Below, piece by piece: positions 1 to 12,200 of a stretch of 64,000 nt of DNA (position 1 is its first letter; the number at the start of each line of letters is the position of its first letter). Under the pieces are notes generated by a model, which was given only the letters and a program-made list of their open reading frames with translations, was not told where the DNA came from and ran no database searches. The DNA comes from Lycocorax pyrrhopterus obiensis (Eukaryota; Chordata; Aves; Passeriformes; Paradisaeidae): the NCBI GenBank assembly GCA_014706295.1, contig JACSVZ010000001.1, positions 42,002,383 through 42,066,382 on the forward strand, read 5' to 3'. The translations under genes were made by a program, and so were the position numbers.

Positions 1-2101
1 GCCAACAGAATCACTTTGGTTTAATTTCTGATGGAAGAATGCTTCTTTGGCAGTGTGATAATTGCTCAGAAGCAATTGGGGGCAAAAACCAAGTTTTAAA
101 TGTAGGTGCCCTAAAATAATTTTTAAAAAGTAAATTCCATTTTTTTTTCTTTTTGTCCTGCTCTGCCAAGTCCTCCCCTGTCAAGACCATTGCATATTCC
201 TTCCAGATTTATCATCTCCACCCATATAATTCCTACTTTCAAAGGTAAAGGACTATCAGAAGATGCTAAAATCGTGTTCAAAGATGGTGAAATGCACATA
301 AATCTGATGAAGGTTAAATGCAATAAATGAAACCAAATAATGTGGAGTCTTTATGTTAAGAAGAAAGGATTCCCATTAACCTCCCTTTCTTCTTCCTGAT
401 GTTTTTGAAGTGCTTTTTTTTTGTTTATTCTGCAGTTTGGGAAGCTTTTCCTTGTGAAGTGCAAGCAGACTATTCTGCTTGCCTTTCTGTCAACACCTTC
501 TCCTTGTGGATGCTCAAAGGCATCTTGCTGCAAAGTCCATTGAGAATGAAGTCTTTATGACCTGGAAAAATGTACAAATGTTTCTGGTTGTTCACTGGAG
601 GTTGCTTCTCTGCGGTACCGGGGTACCACCCCAGATGTAGTACTGTGGGTTAGTGCGTGGCACCATAGACACTTGGAAGATGTTTCAAGTGGCTGCTTGT
701 GATGGGGTGCTGTAATTTCAGGGACTTCAGGCTATGTGTGTAAAGTGTATCCTACCAGTGTATTACACTGAGAGAACAGCTACAGACAGTGAGTGGAAAG
801 AGGTCTGGAATTTTGTCTCAGAGAATAGACATGAAAGCAGCCATCACAAGCCATGTTCCTGTCTGTGTAGTTTCTTTAGTCACATACTCCTTTGCCTTTT
901 AATTCACAAGCAACATTTAACTAATGCCACTTATTCATGCTACGTTATTTCCCAGTGAAAAACCTGACAAGTTTTTTGTTTGCCTGCTGCTTGCTTTGCC
1001 CTAGAAGTGTCTAAGACACCCAGCAATGAGCTCAGCACCCTTGCAGTCTTTATTAAAAATAATGTAGACCTTGTATAATGGTGGGCAGCTGGATAATGGA
1101 TTTATGGATATGGTGCTTGAGCACCTGAGCTGCACGTGGAATTGTGAGAGACATGCCCTTCATCATGGGCATGGCCAGGTAGGAAGAACAAACAGTTCAC
1201 CACCATCTGATTTATGTTCTGCCGTACCAGCAGAAAGCTGCGCCAGGCTTTCATACATCGATTTATGTCCATTAGGGATTTAATCTGAAAGCATTCTAAG
1301 ACTAACAGCCAACAATTTGTTTAAAAGGACTAGGTTAGCAAGCACATATTATATACTGTTTCTAACTAAGTTGTTATGTTTATGTGTCTGCTACATGTGT
1401 GTTTCACAGTCAGGGCAAGAATCATATGTCACAAGCAGCTTAGTATAGCACGGCTGGGTATTTTAATTGACATCCAGTTTTCCTTGTAAAAGGGGCTTAA
1501 TGAAAAGCAGTTAACTTGGACCCCTAAGTTTTAGGGGCTGTCCCTCAAGAAAGATGTGTCTCCTGTGTGTCCTTTGTTACATCTGCCATCTTCATACAGA
1601 TATATCAGTGGCACTAGGCATTAATGCATAAGCAACTGAATTGGGCTCCCTCTGTCTCACATATAAAGAGGATCTCTCTCAGAGGTTTTTCTAAAGGCAC
1701 CTTCATTTCTCCACTGATTAGACGTAGGGAGCTGAGGCACACATTTTTGTTTGGAATGGCTCATTAGGTGCCCAGAATTTCGATGCACACTAGGCACCTC
1801 AGTGAGGGTGACTTGCTTCGATTATAAAACAAGCGAGGCAGAACTTTACTTGCTCTCTATGGAAATTTTTTTTCATACATTATACATTTCCATACTTTCT
1901 CACAAAATAAACTTAAATGCCAAGCAGTTGCCAAACCACCACGCACTTGACGGCGGATCATTCTCAGCCTTTTAAAAAGTGAAGCGTGTGCCACATGGAT
2001 TCAGCAGGATTTGAGCTTCGCGTTGCCCCAGCTGCCAGGGAGCACCCTGGATTTGGGGGGCCCTCGAGATGGCAGTGTTGCTCAGTCTTTAGGCTGCTGC
2101 C
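1..2101. other. Non-coding stretch, no gene seen
   Basis: AT-rich single-copy sequence. Open frames here are at most about 75 codons, lie on both strands, and show no recognisable protein motif. I see no CR1 or LTR sequence and no array. A short palindromic run occurs near 616-627 (ggtaccggggtacc-like). It may be intergenic or intronic; the sequence does not decide which. Confidence 0.6.
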
Positions 2102-2127
2102 AGCCCCCGCCCCCCCAGCACACCCGC
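2102..2127. repeat. C-rich tract with CpGs
   Basis: A short, almost pure C tract (five Cs, G, then seven Cs, then CA-rich sequence) within a locally GC-richer patch at about 2010-2130. The minus strand is correspondingly G-rich. It is too short and isolated to be called a CpG-island promoter. Confidence 0.5.
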
Positions 2128-2129
2128 TG

Positions 2130-3519
2130 TGTTTCCCAGAGAATAAGACCGTAGATTGTTCCGCTGAATATAAAACTGACAACCCTGTTATTTTAAACTC
2201 GAAAGTGACAGGCTGTTATTTTAATGAGGTCTGCCAGTGCCAAGGTTAACCAAAGCTTTATTTTCCCTACAAAACATTAAGGCTGCGGTTCTAAAAAGGG
2301 GGCTGTGAAATTTTATGGTTATTGATACTTTCTCAGGGCAGAGAAGTTCTGAGAATTTCACCCCGGTCTTCTTGCTCAACAAATACTTTTTGGTTTTCCA
2401 CCTTTTTTTTTTGTTGTTGTTGATTTTGTGACTTTAAATGGTCCGGAGCTTTACCAATAACTGCCTGCTCATGATTCATGTCTCTGAATCTGCAGAAAAG
2501 CAGATGACAGCTCTTCTAATCAAGAACTAATGCAGAATCCCAGTTATAAAGCACAAATGGGCGCTTGGGTAATTTGTGAAATAAAACAAATGAGCCAGGC
2601 GACTTTCCAGAAGAAGACTTTTCTCATCAGAGTATTTTAAAATAAAATGAAAGGACTTTTTGCTGTCATTGTCTCTGAGAGCTATCACCTCTTTGACAAG
2701 AAAAAAGTTAAGGCCTTTAATAACAGTGAAGAATGGCTGTTAACCTTACCAAATTCTCAGAATAACACATATATAAGTTCAGAGAGTTAGGGTGCATTCA
2801 GCTTCCACACTAATACTCCTACACTTATGTATCTACATTCACATCACAGTCCCCAGAAACCCAACACCGACTCACTTAAGTTTCTAGTGCCTTTTGAGAC
2901 ACCTGCAGCGACCTGGGCAAGTCTCCTATAATTTGTAATTTATATGTGACTGCCCAGGGTGCTGTCTTGGATGACCTGGTTGAACTGTGTTTCACTGAGC
3001 TTTGACCTGAAACAGGCATTTTAAAACAAACCAGGTTTCCTACTGAATGTTTTTTCAGGAAAATAATTTACGGGTCTGCATGAGGGCTGAAACGATCTTG
3101 CAGAAGGCTCCTTGCCATCTGTGGCCCGGAAATGCTGGTGTCACGCTGCGTGTTCGCTGGCTCCAGGGGCAGGTGCCATTGCCCATGTAGGGGCTAGACA
3201 GTCACTGCTCAGAGCCGACAGCCTTGCGCTCCAAAAGAACACCAGTAAAGCAGACATATGCCTTTGGCATTGCTACCTTTCTGTGTCTTAGCCCTCACCT
3301 GGAGATCCTACCTTCAGCAGTCTCCACAGCCCTGCAGAGAGCGTAATGGTGTCTCACATCATCAAACGGACCCTTCTTTTTTAATAAAAACACTGACATT
3401 TTTGCTTACAGGCAGGTAGAGCCTGACACAAAACTCCTCCCACATTCAGCACTCATTTTGGCTGAGGAGACATGAAGGGCAGAAGTCTGTCCAACGGTGG
3501 AGCAACCTGGGCTGATATC
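2130..3519. other. Non-coding stretch with homeobox-like AT motifs
   Basis: No coding signal. Roughly 2130-2800 is unusually rich in ordered TAAT/ATTA, TTTAT and TGACAG-type words with no simple-repeat character, the texture often seen in conserved non-coding elements. That is an impression from reading; conservation cannot be measured here. Confidence 0.3.
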
Positions 3520-3559
3520 CTTTCCATAAATGTGTCCTGCTTTCCATAAATGTGTCCAT
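3520..3559 (+). repeat. 20-bp tandem duplication
   Basis: The unit ctttccataaatgtgtcc plus two bases occurs twice back to back with an exact 20-bp period; only the last two bases differ (tg, then at). It looks like a small replication-slippage duplication. Confidence 0.85.
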
Positions 3560-6209
3560 TTAAACTCTACACTTTGATCCCCAGTAAATAAAAACACTGC
3601 TTTTGGAAGGTAGAAGGTACTGGAAACATCAGTGCCCTGAAATGGAAATCTGTAGGACCTGAAGCAGCTTTCCCCTTCCGTGCAATACCTAGGAGCAGCG
3701 CTAAAAAGCTGGTCTATAAATCTGATTCAAGCAAATCCAAAGCATTCGGAGGAATCAGCTTTTTATTGCAGATAAGTATAAAAGTAGCAACAGAAATATG
3801 CTGGAATCTTAAAGATAAAATGCCAGAGGCTTTTCTGTGGCAAGGCTAAGCCATTAAGCACTGATTCTTTCTGAACAGCCCTTCATCTCTCCAAGCAAAA
3901 ATGTTAATAGCTAATGTAAACAATTACTAATAGAGTATTTCAAGCTTACACAGACTTTCATTTGTCCTGGAAATGTTCATCTGGTACCTGTAGTGAAGTG
4001 CCTGTTTCTTCTCTTAAAACTCAAGGGTTTAAAAGGAACTGCATGTGCTATAGCAGACAAATAGTTCAAGCCTCCCAAGAGCTGTGAGAAGTGTACGATT
4101 TCAAAGGGCAGCAAGGGTTGGGATATGTCCTTTCATAACAGAGCAAGGATAATTGTACTTCATACTTGAAGTAGCCCTACACTTAACTTCACTTCTTGTA
4201 GTTACTTCTTGACGTAGCTCCTTTGCTTTCCAAACTGAAGAAGTTCTCAGTGGACTCTCAATGACTCAAAGCCAAACTTTTCAGATCCTCTTATCTCAGA
4301 GGATCACCAGGCCCCACAGACTTAGCCTGACGGAGAGCAGCTGCAGAGAGCAAGGCATTAGAGCTGGTAGAGTGCTCTTCTCCACATCATAATCTGGATT
4401 AATAATGTCCCCATTATTAATGTTTTACGGGAACACTCCAAATTTGCAGCCATATCATGCAAACTCCTGCTTGTTCTAACATCATGATTTATTCCATCGA
4501 AAATTAATCCTCTGTTAGGGGATTTCCCTTCCCTAACACCTCTGGTTGCCAGTCACTCTCTTCTGGAACTGGAGCTTGTTTTCAGTGGCCTGGATATTTT
4601 CCTTCTGGATTATTTTAAACCAAATGTATACAAATCTGCATTATTACAAGTGGTGAATATATATAGTTAGGAAAAATTTAAAAGACAGCATAGAGGCTTT
4701 ATGACATTGCATGTGTGCATTGTAGTGATGTGTAGTTTTGTATTTTTTTTTTTTTTGCCAAATTTTCTTTCCAGACTCGCGGAGGAAGATGCCACAATTT
4801 CATTTTCAGAGTTGTTTTGGAGATGAGAAAATTATCAACAATTTGGTGTTAAATCACATGAATTATAAATTGTTAAAACATCTAAGTTTTAAGTGAAAAT
4901 CACAAAATATTTAGAATGAAAAAGGTAATGTTTTCAGAGACACAAAGTTATGCAAAAAGATATTTCTGGCAGGGCAGCTAGGCTCAGCAGGGAAAGTGCT
5001 TATCAGGAAAACAATTGGAGTCACAGAGAGCCTTGTAGTGTCAATCTCCTGTCAATATACTAATGGCTTTCATTGCCTTCCTACTGAGCAGGGGAGCTGA
5101 GGTGGAGTTGCGCTCTCTTGTCCTTTCACTAGAGGGTTAAGTGCCCCAATTATTGGATCCTCACAGAACAACTGCACACAGCTTCCTCAGGGCTGCCAGA
5201 GACTCACACAGATGCAGGCAGGAGATGCAGAGGTTCGGTATGGGTCCAGCTACTGCTGGTGATCAAGAATCACTCTAAAAGAGGGAAGAAATTTAAGTCC
5301 AGATTGAAGTATAGCAAAGTAATGAGGTGTTCTCATAAGATTTTATCCTAAAGCAGCAAAAATCTAAGGAGACTAATCGATTCCCTGTTTTCTGCCATGG
5401 CTGGGTGGAAAGTAACTAATTTAGATATTCTTTCAAGAGTGGTGCTCAATCTAAAGCTGGAATCAGGAAATGGACCACTTCTTTGGTTCTCTTTGAAGCA
5501 GATATGCATGTCTGGAGTCCTCAGTCTGAGCCCTGTGACTTGGTGAGCAGTACGAATTCAAGGTGCAGAGCTCACCTCTGCCATAAATTCAATACACTGC
5601 AAAACCATTTGTGAAATGTAATCTGGACAATTTAAAGAGCAAACATGGATGGATAAGAACAAGCACAGTTTCCAGCACTTGAGGCATACTGTATGAATTT
5701 GAATGAGGTGTCTGTCCCAAAGAGTTTTTATTCCAAATAGAAAAACAAGAGAAGAAAGGAATACCCCATATAGATGAAAAATAATCATATGCCAAGCAAA
5801 TTACTTGAAATTAGAGAGTCACTGGATAAGCAAAGCATTACCCCTACATCTCTAGTACCTTCCTTACAATGAAAACTCCATTTTCCCTTCCTGAATACTG
5901 CTTTAGGTAAAAAAAGCTTCCCTATTTCTCCAAACACGTCTACCTAACAGTAGTGATAATATAGCACAATTCAAGCTGTATTTAAATCAAGCAGGTAAAC
6001 ACAGCATGCAGCTAGGCTTGGTGTTAGTGCTTGACTATTTGTTGTGGCTCTTGGGCAGGCTTTGTAGCTTGCTATCCATCTCCCTGCCACCACAAGCACG
6101 CTGCTGGCATCTGGGAGCCCTGTGTCACCACGCTGCTGAGGGGGATGCACCACTTTCTGGATGCTGCCAAGGGAAGGGGCCTGAGTCAGGAAGCTGTGTA
6201 TGTAAACTT
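3560..6209. other. Non-coding stretch, no gene seen
   Basis: AT-rich sequence with a T-run near 4743-4756. The open frames at 5558-5795 on the minus strand overlap each other and are chance frames without motifs. I see no recognisable mobile element. Confidence 0.55.
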
Positions 6210-6283
6210 GATTTTGTCTTTTTTTTTTGTCTTTTTGTCTTTTTATGTTTTTTCTGTCTCTCTTTTTCTTTTTTTTTTTTTTG
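6210..6283 (+). repeat. Polypyrimidine (T-rich) low-complexity tract
   Basis: About 74 bases, almost entirely T with scattered C and a few G, ending in a run of Ts and then gcaacag. This tract creates long artificial open frames on both strands (runs of Phe on plus, Lys on minus) between about 5970 and 6577. The end of the tract resembles a splice acceptor, but I see no convincing exon behind it. Confidence 0.85.
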
Positions 6284-9200
6284 CAACAGGTACCAACCTT
6301 CTTTCTGTGCTGGCACCCTCCCCTTCCTTTTAGTGCTAATGCAAGGGGCCTCGGCATCACAGAGGCTGTGGGGAGAGGACAGGCTGCGTGGCTCTTCGGG
6401 GACAAGGATGCTGTCACTGGGATATTTCCAAATACAAATGGGAAATGGGAATGCATCTGTTCTGCATCTTCTGCTGTGGGCTGTGAGGGCAGGGTGGGTG
6501 GTGAAAGGAAAGCTACAGGACCCAAAGCAATCAATTTGCAATGGGTAGCTAGTGAGTCACTTCACAAAGAACAGTAAAATATTCTTGTCTCATTCTTCCC
6601 TCAAAGCCCAGGCAATCCTGCCTGCTCTTCACAGCTGGCTCTGAGAACAAACAGGTACAACTGAGCTGCAGATCTGCCTATAGCTGGCAGGCAGCCTCCT
6701 GCCAGTTACCCCTCTTGATGGAAGAAAGTAGCTGGACAGAAGATCAATGCTTGCTCCTCACACACAGGCAGCTTAAAAGCAGCCCAGCCCCTGTGCCAGC
6801 CCCTTCACAATGGAGGCAGCTGTGCACGGGTTATTTGGCTTTTTTTTCAAAGTGCCTACCCCACCTTAGTCTGCTGATGCTTTTCAGCCACACCAGACAT
6901 TTAGTGATCACAGGTTGTGTTCCCATGGTCAGGAGTCCATAATAAAAATAATGACATTATAAAAGCAACAAGTGCTGCAGTTTATTTGCCTCCAAAATCT
7001 AGCAGCTTTGAAATTCATGTTTCGGGGAATTTAGTAATAGTCACAAAAGCTGGAAAATTGGATTTGTTTTACCATAAGAGTGAAGACTGCAGATTTTAAG
7101 AAAAGCAGTTTCACAGGATAGGGAGTGAAAAATCTAGAAAATTTGCAATTTTTTCTATAAAAAATAAATCCAGAATTCTTCACAGCGTAGAAAAAACTCA
7201 AAATGGAAAAAAGAATATACAGCCTCACAAAGGGTAGTGTCATAAAGGAGCTAAAGATAATAATAGAAACATTCACATTTTCTGTCTATTTTAATTGTTT
7301 TCCAGTGAGGAGCTCTTCAGCAGACAGAAGAGATTACCCTCACTGAGTCAAAGCTACCATTGATACTGAATGCATAAAATATAGGGCACTGCCTGAAGAA
7401 TATTTTCAAGATCCCATAAGGATCCTGAGTTTCACAAACTCTTTCATTCCTTATCCTCTTAATTGGAGTATTTCATGAATGTAATTTGAAAAGCTGGGAT
7501 TTGGTGACTTGGAGTAGAAAAGGATCAGGAAGGTAGTGGCACACTGTAGAAGGATCCTAGTTACCCCCTGTAGGAGTTGATACAAGTATGTGAGGAAGGG
7601 CCAAACCCTGCCATGTCTGAACTACCTGTGAGAGTACAGACACAAGATTGACAGAAAAGAAATAGGGTTTTTGGCAAGGGAGAGGAAAAATTTCCCTTCT
7701 AAAATATCTTCCTCCAAAGGGCTCAGAGCAGTTTGAGAAGTTAAACTATAAGGAAAAATTATGAGGACTCACCTAAAGTAAAAACTCACTTAATTGTTTT
7801 AACCATCAAATCATTCAGTGGCAGGGATTACCTTATAATTTATAACACATTTTTGAGTCACTGCAAATTTATTTCAATACTTCCTTGAAAATTCCCTGAC
7901 AGTAATTTATGCAGGCCAAAGTCATATTCTGTCAAATGTGTCTCAGGCTATCATATATCATCTGTCCATCAAAGCCAATAACAGCAGATGCAGGGAATTT
8001 GAAAAAAAAAAAGAAAAGGAAAAAAAATAGTAGAGGAACAGAAATATTTTATAATGAATAAGATAACACTTGGGATTAAAAAAGAAAAAAAACCAGATGA
8101 AAATGGGTTTTAGACAGATTGTTCCACTGCTATTCACTGCTCTTACGTCTTTGCGTACAAGAAAAGCAGCTCCTGGAGGGGACCTGGTGTTTGTGGAGGA
8201 AAGGGAGCAAATGTACAATTGCTCTCAAATGTACAAATGCTCAGAGAGGAGTGGCTTGAAAAAAATTAAAATCCCTGTGGAAAGAAACAGCCCACCACCA
8301 GTTTTTCTTTATTTAATTGCTATGTACAACAGAATAAAGAACATGAAGGAAATGCAGTGTTCAGGGGAAAAAAAAAAGGGAAAATTATTCTTATTAGCAT
8401 GCCTTTTATTCTGCACTGTTAACATCTTGCTGTTGTGTAAAAAGATTGCCACAAGGAAGAACAAGAAGCAGGAGAAGTACAGAATTCTAATTGAGTTTTC
8501 CATTCTAAACAAAATACCGTGATGATTGCTCATTCATTTGGCATTCCTGCTCTCCCTGAGTCAGCACTCTGAGTGGCAACATCCTCCTGTGATATTTCTG
8601 AGCAATGGCCTGACCTATGGGTCATCTGCCAGCAGAGCAAACAGTTGTTGACTACCCTGCCCTTAATATCAAGCAAGCAGTTACATTCTCTCTGGTTCAC
8701 ATCTTGAGACGCAAATGGGCACATATGAGGAGGACAAGTTATTCAGCAGATATGAAAAGGGGTGATGAGGTTCAAATTTTTTTTGTCACAGTGGTAATAA
8801 CTTGCATCGGAATATAATGAAAAATTCACTACTTCTTATTTTACTGGGTTATTTGTTTCCTTTTTCTTTTTCTATTTTATCTCTATCTCATTTTCTTCTT
8901 CCTTTGTGCAGAACAGAATCTCCTTATTCTGCTGTCTCGGTTGGCTCTGTCTGTCCTGCATGGTTGGGGTACACTGAGGTTGTGGTCTGGTAACCATCTC
9001 CCAGGGTTATGATAGCTCCAGCTCTGGTCTGTGAACACCTGAGGGGAAACATGAGTGAACCCTTGCAGGCATGCAGAGATGGTAAGCGGCTTAAGAGACT
9101 CTTCCTTGGCAACCCACGCTATGACTCTGCCAGTGTGAGCATAGCTAAAGGGCAGGAGACTTTTTGGGTCAAAGCATGTAGGGCTGTGCAGTGTAGACAT

Positions 9201-12200
9201 GGGCTTTTGTTGGGCTATTTTTCCAAGCATATCCATTTTTCAGGAGTAGCAGACCATTCCACATGTGTACATAGACATATACTCCCCTATACTTAACTGT
9301 TACTGCATGCCGAAGTCATCTAAGTCAGATACTACAGGAAAAACTGTAATTCCCATCCAGTCTTTATACCCTGATTTCCTTTCCCAGAAAACAGGAATTA
9401 CAAAAGTTTTGGGGGATGTGTACTTGAGTCTTGACAGTCTGGAGCTGGTGCCAAGCCAGAGGGTTTAGCCCACTCTGAGGATCCAGAGCAGCTGGATGCT
9501 GTCATTTAGATTTTGCCTGTGAAGGCTATATGAAGGAACTCACTTTTAGGTATGTCAAGTCAGCATGCAAGAGGTTAAAGCATATTAAAAAAAGTTTCAA
9601 GAAACTTTCCCTAGAAACTAAGGTTGCCTGTAGTCATAGAGCAGATGTACTTCTTTGGAGCAGCTATAAATCCTTTGAGTACCCTAATAAATACACTGCA
9701 CATTCATTGGAACAATGTGCCCCACGGATTTAAACTGCATCTTATCACTTTTTCCTGAAAATAATTATCACACCTATTAGAGACTATATTTGGGACTTTT
9801 ACCCTTACACATGTATCTGCTTTCCTCTCTCTAGACAGATATTCTGCCATGAAGGACGCGTGCATTTGCAGCCTGATTTTCTCCCCAAAGAACAGAAATA
9901 ACCCTATGAGTATACACTGGGGCACTGCTTACAGTTAAATCAAGGTGCCCTTGAATATGGCTGGAAGCTACAGGCACTGAAAGTCCTACTTTTAAACTCT
10001 TTCAGGAGCAACACAAACCTTAGTGCACAAAATACATTTACTAAGTGTCTCTTTTCATATCAATCCATTGGATGATCGTGCTGTAATCATGAAAAAGTAG
10101 GTGAACAAGAACTTCAGAGCAGTGTAATCCTGGTGATATTTCTGTTAACTGCTTTTCCAAAACACTACGTTGGTCACAGTTGCTACTTTGGAATGACTTT
10201 ATGAGAAACATCTTCACTGCAAAATAAAGCCAAATGAAAGCTCTATACTTTAATCTTTTTTAAAGACTTGACAAATTAGATTCAAGTGATGCTGCCTAGG
10301 TTGGATTCGGATTCTTGGGACAGTTTGTAGATGATTTAATTTTTCCTTCTGAATCAGACAACGGAATCAGTACTAGGATCTTTATTTTTCTCTGAAATTC
10401 AAAAGGAATTCAGTAGGTAGAAAACATTTTTAAAATCCCAGAAAAAAACTAGATTGAACAAACTCCCACAAGGATAGCACAGGCTTATGAAAAATCCACA
10501 GAGTATTCTTACCACAAAGAGAAACAAGATGTTATAATAATGGGGAGGAGGCAAACAATGCACAGGGACAGTTCAAGTGTGCCCAAAAGGCAAACTGTAA
10601 ATAAGTTCAATTACAGAAAGAAAGACATGCCTGATAACTCTAAGAATAGAACTAAAAATTCCTTTTGATGAAGGTACAATGGATACATGTAATTCTGTAC
10701 AATGAAGAACAAAATTATTTTGTGCAGCTAAATTCACAGCATGCTGAAATCATTCCTCCTTGCATTAATTTGACCCCAAACACCAAGAGCTGGTCTTGCT
10801 TGAACATGATGGGTGGTAGCTTGCATTACAGCTCAGACCAATGTTATTTTCATCAAAAACAGGGTTTTCCCAATACAATACTGGGAGCAGATAGCTCTGG
10901 TTGTAGTCCTTAGGGACAACAAGCTAAGCTACTTTCTCTCAGCAGACATGATTTCTAGGTGTTTACCTCAGCAAAGAAAAAGTACTATTCAAAAAGTAGT
11001 AATCCATACTTGAGCTAAAGCACCCTGGAAAATCCAAGAGATATTTCCTCATAACATGTAAAATACAATGCATACTGACATCCTGCAGACCTGTGGATGA
11101 GATGCTTCACATAGAAAAGTGATGATACTGTGAAAGCCACAAATACTCAGGTGTGCTGGAGGCTTGCAGTACAGTAGTCACAAAATGATCTGTGTATTCA
11201 CTTGTAAAAAGAAAACTTGTTTATGAACAGCAAAGCCATACAAAAGCATGGCTCCTCTACCAGCAGTAATATTCATTAAATGTATTTTGAGCTGATACGG
11301 AAATACATCACATATAAATTACCTATGATTTTCAGTGTTTAAAATTTCAAAAACAACAGCAAATGTAAGGCATATTCCCTCTTCCTTCTGCTGTGAGAAG
11401 TCAAAACAAAAGTACTAATATATTTCTAATGAACCAATGTTTTGTTTATCCAGAATCCCAGTAACAACACACATAGGCTGAGAGTCAGCATAACCCACTG
11501 TGCTGCAAGAAACTTAAATCAAAACTGATATTAAATCAATGTCCTGATGATTTGCTTCCCCAGAGCACTCTCACTCCCACAACAGGAAGGCTGCTGAAAC
11601 TTAAAGTAGTAGTGCATCATAATACTAATTTAGATTAGCTGTATTGGAGGCAGGAACAGATTTTAGTCAGTATTAAGTGCTTAATTCTCACTGACTCTTG
11701 TTTTTGGGGGGCATGCACATTATCCGCAGACCATTTACTCTCCATGAGACGTAGGTTACATCAATGAATACACCAATCTCACACGTCTTAGGCAAGAATG
11801 CTGTTGAACGCGGCGCTTTGTATGGTCTGCTAGGGTAGCTGGCATGCTAAATTCCAGAAAGACTGAGCAGAATTGCTCACCCAAGTCTTTTATCAAACCT
11901 GAACATAGCCCAGCACAAAATAATACCAAATTTTCAAGCACACTCTAATTTATATTTCTCCTATATTTGAAAAATTATAAATGTAAGTATGTTTGTATAA
12001 GCATACATTTTTAAACCTAGAATCAATAATACTAACCAGGAGACACTGAAGATAGATCTGTATTACTTCATAAAAATAGGAAAAGGCACAAGCACGGGAC
12101 CTCAGGTGGCTCACGGTGCTAAACTGTCAACGTGTTCCCTGGAACTAAGCTCAATCACTCCAAGCGCTTTCTCCATCACAATGTCCTGCCATGACTTGGT

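Noticed and set aside
5971..6577. Overlapping open frames of 100-187 codons on both strands
   Set aside because: They are open because the T-rich tract at 6210-6283 lacks stop codons in any frame, giving poly-Phe on one strand and poly-Lys on the other. No frame has a recognisable domain.
8070..8522. 150-codon plus-strand frame
   Set aside because: It passes through A-runs and low-complexity sequence and has no recognisable protein feature.
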